A stretch of 64,000 nucleotides of DNA from Acanthornis magna. Its lineage: Eukaryota; Chordata; Aves; Passeriformes; Acanthizidae. A program made the translations under genes and the position numbers. The stretch covers positions 930,001 to 994,000 of the forward strand of contig JAWUZG010000015.1 of NCBI GenBank assembly GCA_036785705.1. The letters are read 5' to 3'. Below, piece after piece: positions 32,367-44,984 of the stretch. The number at the start of each line of letters is the position of its first letter. Position 1 is the first letter of the stretch. The notes beneath the pieces are model-generated. The model was not told where the DNA came from and searched no databases. It worked only from the letters and a program-made list of their open reading frames with translations.

Positions 32367-33494
32367 CGAGAGGACAGAAAAAGAGGGAATGCAAGGAAAA
32401 AAATAAGAATTAGTGGCTGCCTTGAAAGGTGTTGAGATTTTTAGAGGTGAGAGACTGAAAAAGCTGGGAAATTAAACATGGAGGTTAATGGGATGACTGG
32501 GGATCTCCTGAGGGAATTCCATGGTCACCTAGGACTGTCCTCTCCAGTCTCCAGAGCAATCCCTCCTCAGCCATTAGGTTTCAGCCAAGGAGTAGCAGTA
32601 AAAAGGGAAATGGTGTGTTAAGGGGCATTTGGAGGGAAAGGAATGGATCCCCCAGAGAAAAATGGGAATCACCAGTGCTCCAGGCAGAGCTCTGCTGGCC
32701 CAGCTGCAGGGGTTTCTCTGCCATATAAATCTCCTAACAACAGCATAGGATTGACTGCACAGAATGCACAGCAAAGACAGTGCTTTTTCAGGGCTGTAAA
32801 ATATGAAAATGCATGAGCAAAACCAAAGAAATAGCTGCTACTCCTCCTCGAACCACAAAATAAATTGAAATTGATGCAAGCAAAGTGTCCCCAGAGAACA
32901 AACCTGGTGTCTCTCTTTGGCTCTGACCTGAATCTCACTAAATTTCAATTGTTTCACTCAGTGCGGGGGGCTGGGCTGATAATCTCAGTGCCCCTTTTTG
33001 GCGCAGACCTCTGAGAGAATAGTGACAGGGCCAGACCTTGCAGAGAGTTTTTGGTGTTTGGGTGGACATCTGAACTCCTCAATCCCCTTCCCCTGTTCTC
33101 CCATGCCCCTCTGGACAGCTCTTTGCTATCCCTACCCAGCACATCTTTGTTTTTCACTGATTTTAAAACACGAGGAGAGTTGAGTGAGAGCTTGGCACTG
33201 GCAGCTTTATGAAAACGTGACTCTGCAGATTGGAAATACACTCCAAATGTGATCGATTCCAGCTGGGTTAGGGTAGGGGTCTGCCCAGCTGTGTTGAGGT
33301 GGCTCCTTGGAAACATGAGAGGGAAAATAACAGCAAATATTAAAAAAATAAATTTCTGTTCCTCTGTTGTGTTCTGCTCTCAGTTCTTAGACCATTTCAG
33401 GATCGTATTTTCATGCTCATCAAATCCAGTTGCAAAAGGCAAATTCTTGAGCACATCCAAAAGAGCAAAAATGAAAGGAATTTTTAATGTACCG
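32367..33494. other. ASIP upstream DNA, no gene seen
   Basis: Unique noncoding sequence. No feature is recognised. Confidence 0.55.
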
Positions 33495-33672
33495 GGTACA
33501 TGGATGCCCCATCCCTGGCAGTGTCCAAGGCCAGGTTGGATGGGGCTTGGAGCAGCCTGGGATAGTGGGAGGTGTCCTTGTCCATGGGAGTCCTGGGCAT
33601 GGAGGGGTGTGGAACTGGTGATCTCTAAGGTCCCGTCCAACCCAAACCATTCTGTGATTCTGTATTATGATT
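33495..33672 (+). mobile_element. CR1 LINE 3' fragment
   Basis: The tail has 'ccatccctggcagtgtccaa', 'gcttggagcagcctgggata' and 'ccgtccaacccaaaccattc', ending 'tgtgattctg'. It contains a short insertion ('gagtcctgggcatggagg') relative to sister copies. Confidence 0.9.
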
Positions 33673-35984
33673 CTACATTAGGGACTATCTTTTCCTTAAC
33701 ATTTGGATCTATTAATATTTCACTCAAGTTTCACTTGCAGCTGTGCCACAGTTCATGTTGTTGGACCCAAGAGGTAGTTTTATACAGCCTGCCCTCAGAC
33801 TGAGGTGAAGGGTTTCTCTGGGATTGCTCATGTTCACTTTCCAAATGTTTTCTAATCTTTTCACCTTCAGTGACTTTGCCAGGAGAGGGGAAGGATATTT
33901 CCCAGTAAGAGAGGTCTCTGTGTGCACATCCATCCCTTCCATTTGACCCCTAATGCAGATTCAGTATAAATGGCTTTGTCCTTTGGCAGATATCCCATGC
34001 ATCCCCATCTGCTACTGATCAGAGTAGGAAATCCTCAATATACTCCCAGTTTTCCTCTTTTCTGCAGCACAGCGAGATGCAGAATAATAAATACCACTAC
34101 GTTGTCTGCAGAGAAGGGTTGTGGCCACTGCCAGCCCCAGAGCTTGCATGGACATATCTCTGCAGGGTTTGTGTTTCGTGAGTTCGGATCACTGGGGTCA
34201 TGATTACCCCAGCATTGCAGTTCTGCCAAACCTAGCTGTTCTGGCAGCCATGAGAGTACAATGCTAATCCTACTGAATTTTGGCATTGAATCAGGAATTC
34301 AGATTAACCTTTACCGATAACTGTAGTAATCATTGCACAAATGCATTTACACAAACTACAAGCGCTGTTGTGCTTGTTCTGAATATGATTCTTATTTATG
34401 AGTCAATGATTATTGATTCCACCCCCCCCCCATACCTATTTTTTTTTTTGTTATTCAGGAGCCAGAATAAATGTCACTATTGGATTGTTCCCTTTGTGTA
34501 CTCATTTCTGGGCATCTTTCATTCTAAATTCTCTTTTCTAATTTGCTCATAAAAAATTGCCCATGGTTGCGGAAATCATGTTCCAAGAGCTTTCCAGTCT
34601 CACGTTTTATTAATTTTTTCATGTCCTACCTTTGCATTTTGGCTTGTTTTAAAAATAATGCAAAGCCCTCAGTTGCGGTTCTTGGGTGTAAATATAAACT
34701 CAGTTTGGTTAAAACTGATCGGTGTGCTCTCTATGTAGACAGCTGCAGCTGAAAACCAACTTTTTCAGACTTTCAAACAAATTTAGGTTCAAGTATTTTT
34801 TCTTTTAATGGTAGTAGTTGAGGCTATTTTTGCAGTTTTCCTCTAATACCTCTACTTAAGCTACCAGCTAAGATTCTCCTCCAGCCTCCATATTTTCCCT
34901 TAGGCTTTCCAGCAATGACCCTGGAGGCAGAGCTGCAATTGGAGCTCGGTGGTGACATCCCTTCCACTTGGGGATTTCATCCCTGTGCCCAGATGCTGCA
35001 GACAAGGGACATGTCCCTGCTGCCTGTGTGTGACCTCACTTGGAGCGTGGAGGGATGGCAGGACACCAACTTCCTCCCTGCTCTGGCTGCAAGAACTTAG
35101 CTTTCCCCTTTTTATAAAATGGGTTTAAATCCTTATTCATCTCTATTAAATGGTGTCATCTTCACTTGTTTTTAAACAGGAAATAAAAGGACACAATCTT
35201 CCAGAACTGGGATTTCTATGGGATGCTCATGTATTACATGCAGGAATCTGCTTCTTTTCACCTTTAAATTGAAAACAAAGCCTGTAACATACCATTGACC
35301 AAAGTCAAGCGGCAAGTGGCACTGGAGGGCTTCTCTCAGCTCATTCTCATCATTCTGGTTCTTTCTTCCAGACTCTGGTCTTTTGTGTATTTTTTGGTCA
35401 TTCCCAGGTACAGGGACTGGCCCAAGGGGGACTCTCTCTTCTCTAGTTCCTCTACAGTCACCCCACCATGAGTTCACTAAAATGAATTGTATTTTTGTAC
35501 AGAGATGATTGTACTGGAGTGACTTCTGTAGTGCTTGATGCAATACATAGTTTCTGTGCAATTTTAACTGTAACACTTTTTTAATTTACTGAACTCAATC
35601 TACCCTTCTTGCTCCTTTTCTTCCTATTTTCTGTTCCCACTTTCTGTTTTCTTTCATTTTCAGCCATCCACTGTGCCCTGTTACTTTTGACAGAATTCCC
35701 TTTAGGCAATTTTCTCTTGCCTGCCATGCATTTAGTTCTTTTTCCTTTGCACGCTTTTATTGCTTCCCTACCTTGTCCTCAGCATCTCCATCTGGATAAT
35801 CCTGAGGAATGAAGCAGTGAAACTGGATGAGATGCAACAGAGCCGAGGCCAGGTTAAAACACATAAGCTTGAGAGCAAAAAAAAAAAATTTCTGAAGGTA
35901 ACAACTCCTGGATTTCAAATTATAGAAATGATGAAGAAAACTGGCTGTATTGATCACAGCATGACCAAGAGTGAGAATAGTATG
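33673..35984. other. ASIP upstream DNA, no gene seen
   Basis: Unique noncoding sequence with C9 and T10 homopolymers near 34421-34450. No exon or repeat family is recognised. Confidence 0.5.
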
Positions 35985-36165
35985 CAGCTGTGTATAAAAA
36001 GCAAATTAAATTCTAGGGTGTATCTAGAGAGGTATTTATAACTGAAATATGAAAGCTTTTATTATTCTATGCACATACTCGCCTTCATTTAGAGAATCAT
36101 GTCCAATTTTGGTCACCCATGTGGGGCAAAAATGTGTGTAAGGCAGAATGGATGCCAATAAAGAA
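35985..36165 (+). mobile_element. Possible ancient CR1-type LINE remnant
   Basis: The words 'agcaaattaaattctagggt', 'catttagagaatcatgtcc' and 'aattttggtcacccatgt' occur in the order and spacing of the CR1/L3 ORF2 block that encodes 'VRPHLEYC.QFW'. It is heavily decayed. It could also be coincidence. Confidence 0.4.
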
Positions 36166-36632
36166 AATAATTGCTTGAGATAAAAGGTGATCCAGCAACT
36201 TCTCCAATGACCCTGTGCTTCACACCCAATTTCTTTCTGCTCCACCTGACATAACTTAATGTGGAAAGTGGTGCTGGCTTCACTTCCCTCACACATTGAC
36301 TACAAATGTGAGGACATTTTATTTACACTTGTGGCAAACCTGAATATCGCCAGGCAAAAGGATTTAGTTCTGCGCAAAACTGATGCTTTAGATGTAAAAT
36401 ATTCTTGCATTTTTTAAGGCTGCGTGGATACTTAGCGCTGTCACGACATCTAAGGCACAGTTTGAAAATCATCTTACCAACATACACCATTCCCTCACAT
36501 CCTTGATCACATCCAACTGTTTTTCTGTATTTTCACTAAGAGTAAAATGAACTGAATTTTCCTCTTTATTTTGAAAAACAAGGCCGTTCTTGGAGTGGCT
36601 GAGACATGTTCGACCTCTGGGCTAAACTCACA

Positions 36633-36835
36633 TCATAGAATCCCAGAATACTTTGGGTTGGAAGGGACTTTAAAGCCCATCCAGTGCCACCCTTGCCATG
36701 GGCTGGGACACCTTCCACTGTCCCAGGCTGCTCCAAGCCCTGTCCAGCCTTGCTTGGGCACTGCCAGGGATCCAGGGGCAGCCACAGGTTCTCTGGGCGC
36801 CCTGTGCCAGGGCCTGCCCACCCTCACAGCCTGTA
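36633..36835 (-). mobile_element. CR1 LINE 3' fragment
   Basis: Reverse-complement CR1 tail: 'catagaatcccagaatactt', 'gccatgggctgggacacctt', 'ccactgtcccaggctgctcc' and 'gggcctgcccaccctcac'. It is inverted relative to the copy at 28.7 kb. Confidence 0.93.
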
Positions 36836-39800
36836 GGACTGCAAGGCTTGGATTCTGCAGGAGCACAGCCCCCAAACACTGGGGGAGTTGAGTGGTCAAA
36901 ACCTGGTGGAAGGCAGCCCTCAAACCCAGGAGGATGCAGTGCTCCAACTCTGGATGGTGATGCTCTCGAAGACTGGAGATCGTACAGCTTTCATATCCTT
37001 GATTCTCTCATCATTTCATACATATTACAAAAGCATCAGTATGAATGTGATGGGATCCTCTACAGTCTATACCTGTTAAGAATCGTCTCAATTTGATCAC
37101 TGCGAGAAATGTGACTCTTTCCTTTATCTGTGACTGATAAAGAGGCAGTTGCAAAAGTTTCTTTTTTTTTTTTTTTTTTACATCAGCCCTTCCTGTGACC
37201 TCCAACTGCTCGGGGCTTTTGATGCCTATGGAGCAGTTAGGAAGGCCAGACAATATAAAAAGATTTGCCATGTGCAGGAATATGCAATGACAAGCATAAT
37301 TGGGCTTGCATATATTTAAAACGCCTGATTTACAGATGCTGTGTGTATTATTGTGTATATAAATATATATGCAATAATTTTTAACTCTGTGTGTGTGTGT
37401 GTGAGGGAGGGGACAGCTCAACATAGACTCTTTCAAACCACCCTGTGTGTATTTTTCTCCCACAGTTATGCTTGTTTGTCAAGCCCCCTGTAATTAGGCA
37501 TATTTCACACTGTTTAGACAAAAATCACATGAGCTTGGATAGGCTGAAAATGAAGAAAACAAATTTCCCTCTGGAGGATCTTCATCTGAGTTGTCTGTGC
37601 CATTGTAGCTCAAATTCCAGGTAAAAAGGGTGAAAATCACACTTTTTGGAAGTGAGGAGTCAAGACTCACTGGCCTTCAGAGATAACCATGTTCAGATTG
37701 AAAAGGAAGAGTTCTCTTAGAAGACAAACTTGTCCATCACAGCCTCTACAACTCAAGATAAATGACTCTGCTTGTTCCCCTCTCTCCTGCTGCCAATTTG
37801 GAGCCATCCCTGCTCAGATGCTCCGTTCTTTGTTCAGGACAACAAGCAGAGGTTTGCATTACAGGAGAAAAGGTTCAGATGAGACATAAGGGATGCAGGG
37901 CAGGGATGCACTGCAATTCTTGCCTGGAGATAATTATTCACTCTCCAAAGTCAGGGAGATTTAGGAATGAATGAGGTGGCTGTCAGTCAGTCTGCTCTGA
38001 CACTCCTCATATTCCAAACTAACACAGATTCAAAAAGAGCCCCCAAAGCAGACAAAACAACACTCTCCCAGGAGCTATCCAGTGTGATGGTGCATACAAA
38101 GGGCCATCAAGGGTTGGGTCCTTGTCTCACTTTCCATACAGATGTCAGATGCCACAGCTGAGGATGGAATGAATCTTAAAACTAAAAATAGATTACTAAC
38201 AGAAATACTTAGACAGAACTAAGATCAAAAGAGGTAACTCTGATGGGAGCGGTGTTTTACCCAGGTGGAAAGGCCCAGGGGATCAGATTGTAAAGCCTCT
38301 TTGCAGAGACAGGGATGGATGATGTGGCTCTTGTAAAATGTTTCACCAATGGGGCCTGTACCAAAGCTATTGTGGCCATTACTGTGCATTCACAGTGGAT
38401 TTAGAAGTGAGTATTGAACTCATAATTTAGAGGAGCCTCGAGAAATTAGCCTGAAATGCTCGGAACAGGATTGGATAAACAATGTGCTGCTAATTACCTG
38501 GGAGGGAGCCAAGCTGTAATGAAGCTGCATCTTGCAAAAGCAAACAAGACCACTGGGATCATATGGTCTGATTTCTTCCACGGCAGGACCCTGCCTGGAT
38601 TTCAGTACTGCAGGCTTAATTGAACCAAGTGATAACATGTCTGGCAATTCATTACTCTAAATTTGTCTTGTTTCAATTTCTAGGAACTGACTCCTCCTAA
38701 ACCTTTTTCACTGTGGAAAATGCATTTATTTTCTTTTTTCCCTCCTGAGAGGTGCTTGGGTGAGAAAGTGACTTCCTAATATTCTCCCAGCTCAGGTGAA
38801 GAGGTTGAACCTGTAGAATTACTAAATGTAAGGTATTTCTCTCCCTTGGTTATCCACATGGCTCTCCTGTTCAGTTTCGTGATTTTTCATTAGAAGCAGA
38901 GGTAGTGCTCCTTTAGTGACCTTGACTGTGCCAAATAATTTCCTTACTCCACTCTAGTCATCTTTAATCCAGCTCTCTATTTTTAACTCCAAAATTTTTC
39001 TAGGATCTTAGTCAAGCCCATGCCCACACAACAGCTTTATTATCCACAGGGTCATTAAGTTCGTGGTAATTACTGAAAAGGAGCTTCCCACCCAGATCCA
39101 CCAGTTTAACAATTAGCACCTAATTTAAGGTGACTATTCAGCCTTCCTTCAAGGTGCAGCTTGGAATTTAATCTGCCTGTAAGAACATAATTTTGTTTTC
39201 TGTTTTTAAGTAATTTTACCATTCCATTTAATTTTTAATACCATTGACAACTTATAATATTTTATCCATTTTAAATTATGTGTTTTCCTGGTCCTATGGA
39301 TGTTTAGAGCTGAGACAGGACTCTTGGATTGTTTGAAAATGTATTCCTGCCTCCACACCGAGATTTAGGGTACTTTACAAAGCATTCTTTAAAAGTTCTG
39401 TCCTGTTCCTCATTTTCTGCATGTTTAAGTATTTCTAGCTCCTTTGGGGGGGAAAATCTAAGTTATAATGATTTCCAGGTCTATGGAACTGTCTCTAGAA
39501 AGATGAGCACGTAAAGAAGGGAAACCAGGGAAGTGCCTTTGAAGACTGTATGAAAGAAGAAGCTGTCAAGTATTGCTGCTCCATTTTCAGTTTCTAGAGA
39601 AACCTCTATTTTAAACACTTATCCCTTTGCTACCTTGTGAGAGCTTGCACATTGCTTTGACCGAGACATTACTTTTTTGACACGTCCTTGCTCTCTTTTC
39701 CAATGCATGGCTAAATACAGGTTTTCCAGACATGGATATGTGAGAATTCCTATTGGTATTCCCTGTGAAGCCTGGGGAATAACAATTCCTTGTATTGTCT

Positions 39801-40530
39801 TTGGGTTTGTTCTACTTGTACATTCAGGAACAAAATGGCTTTTATGTTACAATCAAGACATCTAAAAGGTGAAGCTGATTTTTAAATAGGGTGTTTGATC
39901 TGTGACTGCTGGAGGCTGATGGTGGATTGGTCTCTGAAATCCTGTGGGCAATAATCCTTCTGGCTATGGTGGTAATGTGATAACTAAGAGCAATGGTCAG
40001 TTGATATCTGGTGGTAAAAAACAAAATTAATTTTCTGTCTGGCTTTTCCTGCTGTTAAATTCTAAATAACTTGCTTGACAGTCAGAGGACAGAGCCTTTC
40101 TGGGGAGGGAGTCAGGAGAGGTATCAAAGTCCATGTGATCCCTATTTGCAGACGCTGGGAAGCAGAGTGAGGAACAGGAGCTGTGGTGTGGGCAGAGGTT
40201 CCCAATGCGCAGTACATGCCCGGGAGATGGGGCACAGCTGTGCTGCTCCTGCTGATCAATCCAGGATGCTGTATCCCAGACTTGCTGCGGCCCTGAGTGC
40301 CTCTTCCCTGCTGCAGGTGATGGGGCTGGCTCTGACACAGCACAGCTGTACCCTGTGATCAGACTGCTGGGGGAGAGCTGGGAGGTGCCCCCAGGGGCTC
40401 CCTGCTTCCCTTGGATGCCATGGAAAAGGCAGGAATTCCTGCTTAGCTTATGGCAGACAGACCCACTGAAGGGAAACTCAAAGGGGCTACGTCTAAAGGG
40501 TTAAGCTTAAAAGAGAATGATAAAGTCTTT
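36836..40530. other. ASIP upstream DNA, no gene seen
   Basis: Noncoding. It holds a poly-T run near 37160-37180 and a short TG run near 37388-37402. A weakly CR1-like block is near 38540-38640, too decayed to call. No exon is recognised. Confidence 0.5.
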
Positions 40531-40567
40531 TATTTGTGTTCCATGCATTATGCATGGAACACAAATA
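40531..40567. repeat. Perfect palindrome, 17-bp arms, 3-nt loop
   Basis: The left arm is 40531-40547 (tatttgtgttccatgca) and the right arm 40551-40567 is its exact reverse complement. The loop is tta. The centre contains overlapping ATGCAT-like core sequence. The right arm runs directly into a TATC/TA microsatellite. Confidence 0.95.
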
Positions 40568-40600
40568 TCTATATATTTATATCTATCTATCTATATTTCT
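40566..40600. repeat. TATC/TA simple repeat
   Basis: An interrupted run of tatc and ta units next to the palindrome. Confidence 0.8.
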
Positions 40601-42070
40601 AAATATCCCATTCTTCTGCCTGCCTGTGTCCTCGACAGCCTCAGTGAGAGGGTCTGACCCACGTTAACCTTGGTTTGGAAGCCCAGTTTCTGCTCCAAGG
40701 TACCACTTGCACATTGGTGACACACATTGGCCTCCCCAGCTGAGAGGGCTGAGGGGCAGGGAGGGGAGACCTTTCTGGCTGCTGCTGGGGAGAAAAGGTT
40801 TCTGGACATTGCTTCCACATGCTGGCAATGTTGTGTTATCCTGACTGTGGCACAGACAAGAAAGAACAGTTGGAGTCATTAGATTTGCATGGAGTAGCTG
40901 CAAACTTGGTCTGAGTCCTCCCAGAAATGAGGAAGCAGAAAATGAGATAATTCGTGTTGCTCTTGTCTGCGTGTGGAAAATCCCGGGATCAGGGACTCAG
41001 ATGTTGTGTCCCATATGGAAGGAAGACATCAGAGCAGTCTGTGCAAGATCAGTGAGGGATCTGGACTATCTCTACAAAGTGCTGTGAGGCACAGCTTTCC
41101 CAGGGAAGGAGGGAAACCCATGTGTAGCCTATCAGTGGGAAGGGAGCATGGAGACAAATGTCTGCAAGTGGCACATTAATGGACTAACTGCCCATAGGAA
41201 AACAGCAAACATTCTAGGAATGAACTAATGAGGGATAAACAACTAAGGGAAAAAAAAAAGAATATTGTGCATTCAGGATGAGAATGTCCTGGGAAGCAGG
41301 AATGCAAAAGGGTTTGGGTTTGTGGTGGAAATGAGCTCACAGTGCAATGTTGCTGTCAAAAGTGCTAATGGAGCTCTCAAATGGGAAAATTGGAGCGACT
41401 TCAATAGGAGAGGGAATATTTGTTTGAGATTGGTGTGGCTGTGTCTGGAAGACACTCCAAGGGCACCACTAATTTATTGGAAAGCCTTGGGATAAACCAA
41501 AGAAAGATCAAAGGAACGGAAAAGTATGTCTGAAAAGAGCCCTCAAAGCTCAATTGCTGGAATTCCAAAGGGAAAATGCAAAGGGTCTCAGTCCCTGAGT
41601 ATACTTGGAAGGGTTGGACTGAGGATGGGGTGTAAAAAGAGTTTTCAAGCAAGATGACCAAGCTCTAATGAGATGAAGCTGCCAGAAGAAGAAGAAGCCA
41701 GGCCCAAAAGATTTCCAGGGTTTGGACTGTTCTGGTTCAGTAACAACAACAATTTAGAACTTCTGTCTTTGGCTTTCCTATTACAGAAACTTGAGTTATA
41801 TTTTTTTTTCCCCTAAGAAATACAGCTTCTAAGCAAAATTGTTGGAAATGACATCATTGCCTGTGTTATGTGCTAACCAATGGCTAGAACTTCAGTTTAG
41901 TTTATGATTTTACCAATCTCTGGAGCTGTGCCAGGAGTGTGGATGTGTACTTCAGCTCTGGAATTTTGGGGAGACACACAATCATGGAGACAAAGATGTT
42001 GCTTTCACAGTTATGGCACTACAGTTTTCCTACCAACTTGACCTACCTCTCTATTTACTTATTTACAAGT
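40601..42070. other. ASIP upstream DNA, no gene seen
   Basis: Unique noncoding sequence. No exon or repeat family is recognised. Confidence 0.5.
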
Positions 42071-42200
42071 GTGTGTGTGAGGGTTTGGTTGTTGTTGTTG
42101 TTTTTTGTTTGGTTGGTTTGGGTTTTTTTGTTTGTTTGTTTTTGTTGCCATTTGTTTTGGTTTTGGGATTTTTTGGGTTTTTTTTTTCCAGTTTTTTAGT
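42071..42200. repeat. T/G-rich low-complexity tract
   Basis: About 130 bp on the plus strand consist almost only of T and G, with (GTT)n, (TTTG)n and GGGTTTTTT blocks. A similar tract in opposite orientation (A/C-rich on the plus strand) stands at 43655-43740. Confidence 0.85.
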
Positions 42201-42395
42201 TTTAAACTCTGATACCTCTGAAAGCACTTTAGGTCACAGAAAATAAAAGTTATCTCCAGAGTGTCAGGTATTGAATCAGAGCCCTTGAGGCAGCCTGCTT
42301 CAAAATCTTAGTAATGAAAGAAAAAGCTTTGAAATTCAACATGCAAATAATAAAAAGCTCAGGGTGAATCCTTAAATAATATACAAGTAGATAGT

Positions 42396-42435
42396 TTATA
42401 TATATATAAAATATATAATATATATATATATTTAT
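42396..42435. repeat. TA-rich simple repeat
   Basis: An interrupted (TA)n stretch of about 40 bp. Confidence 0.75.
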
Positions 42436-44900
42436 AAAATACATAGTAACATATGTTAATCTGATGATTTCCTGTGGGTCACTGGATGGTTCCCTACTGG
42501 GAATTGGCCACTTTCTTAATTTTTCTTTTAAGCAAATACATTTCCACCCATAAAAAAACAAGGATGTCTCTGTCAGCTGCTGCCTTCCCAGAGTGTTCCC
42601 CCCAAAAGAACGTTCCTGCTGCCATCAGCAGCTGGATCTGGGACCTGCAGCTGCTCCAAGCAGAGCTCCCCCTTGGAGGGTTGCTTTCCACTGGTACAGG
42701 AAATGCCTCAGTTATGGGAACTTCTGAAAAGTTCATGGCAAAATTAATTTAAAATTGTTCTCTGCAGGGAGAGTAGGAAGACGCTGATGTGCACACCCAG
42801 ACATTTTTAACTGGAGTGCTTCTATTGCCAGGATAAAAACCATGCTTTTTATTTTGCCAAACAGTTAAAATTATTGTGTTGAATGAGTTTGAAATGTTTA
42901 ATTGAGTACTATTTTATGTAATGTGTTCCTCGTTATCTCAGGTTGTTTGTTTTTCTTTTTAATGGCAGGAGCATTTCAAAATGCAGAGAGAAGCACATGG
43001 AAAAGTTATAGTGAGTGCTCCCTGCAGAGAGTGCTGCCTTCTGCTTCCTAATCACTCAAATTCAATATGCTTACTGGAGAATAAATAAAAGTTTAACCAC
43101 CCGAGTTGGGAAATTTGAAGAGAAATTGTGTGATTTGAAAGAAAAAAATAAGAAGAGATGATTCAAGTCAGGTTGGGGTTTTTTCCATTAAATTTGCTTT
43201 TTTAGAGGTACGTTAGTAATATTTAAAAAATAAGAAAGTTAATATTTCTTCTATGCAAATATCCTCCATGAGCATGCACACTTAATTAGCAAGGTGTTAA
43301 TTATTTAGTCAAGGGTTTTAGTGGGTGTTTAGTCTGCAAAATACTGGGGGCTAATTCATGTGTGTATCTCTACTTCTGTGTCTGTGCGTAATAGACTGAA
43401 GGGAATGCTCAAGAAAAAAAAAATCTATATTTAAGCAGGAAAATTCTTCAGTTTTCAGTGGATTGGATTTTTTTTATGTACAAGAAAATGGGAAAATAAC
43501 TAGAGAAAATATGTGCTATCATTTGTGTATTTTTGCTTTTGGAGTAGAGTGCTGTGAAAGCTTTCTGAGTCTGCTTCAGTGGGGAAGAAATAATTACTCT
43601 GTACAGCAGGAGATGCATTGGGAAGTGAAACTGATGTTTGTAAAGTAAACACGGGATTGTGCTTGGGGGAAAAAACCCCAAACCAGAACAAATAACGAAA
43701 GAAAAAACAAACCCAGCTAACAACAACAAAAAAGCTTCAATCCACCACCGAAACCAAATGACAAAAATTGCCCCTCGAGCCCTAATAAGTATCAAAAGAC
43801 CTTTTTGAAAGAGATGGATTATACTGTCTAAAATGAGAGACTTGGGGCTACCCAAACAAAATGCCAGGAATTCTGCAAGGGCAGGCCAGGGGACAGTCCA
43901 GTGATGCCTCTGCAGGACCTTCCCTGGCTTGGTCAGAGCGTTTCTCACATCAAGAAGATGTCCAAAAACTCTGAAATTTCTAGGCACAGCACCAAAGGCA
44001 CTTTAGAACGCACTGAACTCTCCTTTGCCTTCGTGGTGTGGCTGAAAGGCTGTAAGAAAGAAAGAGCTGTAAAATATAGATGGAGAAATAAAACAGGGAA
44101 AAGTAGATGAAAATCTGGAAAACAGAAAGAAATAAATTCATTTCAGAAAATAACAACCATAGTAAAATGACCCATAAAATTGTTCATTTTCCAGTGGCGG
44201 GAGGGACTATAAAATGGATAGAATTGCTGTAGAAATTGATGTTGAAAGAAAAATTCTCATGCTGCAAACAGCAATCAGAAATGATCTCTGCATTTTGCGT
44301 CTTGTGAACCATGTAAAGCAACCAAGGCTTGCTGAACTTGCACAAAATTAAATTACATTAAGAATACTAATGGAGGACTGGACAATGGGATATGTGTAGT
44401 GTAGGGTTAGTTTTTGTGAGGTGCTACAGAGAAAACTGACAGGGTAAGTTAGAAAAATAATTACAGTCTGATCTTCAAAGAGAAATAGAATCACTCCTAA
44501 AAGAGATAAAATCTAATTCCTTATGTTTCTGGAGTTCTGAAAGCTGCAGGAAAATAAAGATTTATTTCAACATTATATAATAATTTTTTTTTTCACTTAG
44601 GGGAATAAAAGAGCATAGCTAATCAATTGGAACAGTGTAAAAATATAGCTTAGGAAATGCACATTTTTAATGTTAAAATCATGTAATAAAAGAGTGGAGA
44701 GAGATAATATAATGTCTAAAATAATTTCAGGAAAAAAGACTTAGAAGTAAACTAAACGAAAAAGCAAAATTTGCAACACAACAAATGTAAGAGGCAGAAA
44801 TACCAAACAGAATCAACCCGAATCAAATACCAAACCAAAACCACAGGCAGTGCCTGGGAAAGAAAAGTTTGGAGTCGAACAGAAAAGTGGAGCAAATAAA
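42436..44900. other. ASIP upstream DNA, no gene seen
   Basis: A/T-rich noncoding DNA with the A/C-rich tract at 43655-43740. The 179-codon minus-strand reading frame at 43448-43987 reads through the low-complexity tract and has no family resemblance. Confidence 0.5.
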
Positions 44901-44984
44901 TGCAGAAGAGCAAGAGGATAAAATAACAAAGTTAAGAGAGTTTTAAAACTTTACTGCTTGCCAGATCTGCAGCACTGATCCGAG

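Noticed and set aside
33249..33803. 184-codon plus-strand reading frame
   Set aside because: Its middle is a CR1 tail and the rest is unique noncoding DNA. No family is recognised.
38540..38640. Ancient CR1-like block
   Set aside because: Resemblance to an old CR1 3' end is limited to a few words and could be chance, so it is not listed as a feature.
43448..43987. 179-codon minus-strand reading frame
   Set aside because: It reads through A/C-rich low-complexity DNA, is hydrophobic by composition, has no family resemblance and no splice or promoter context.
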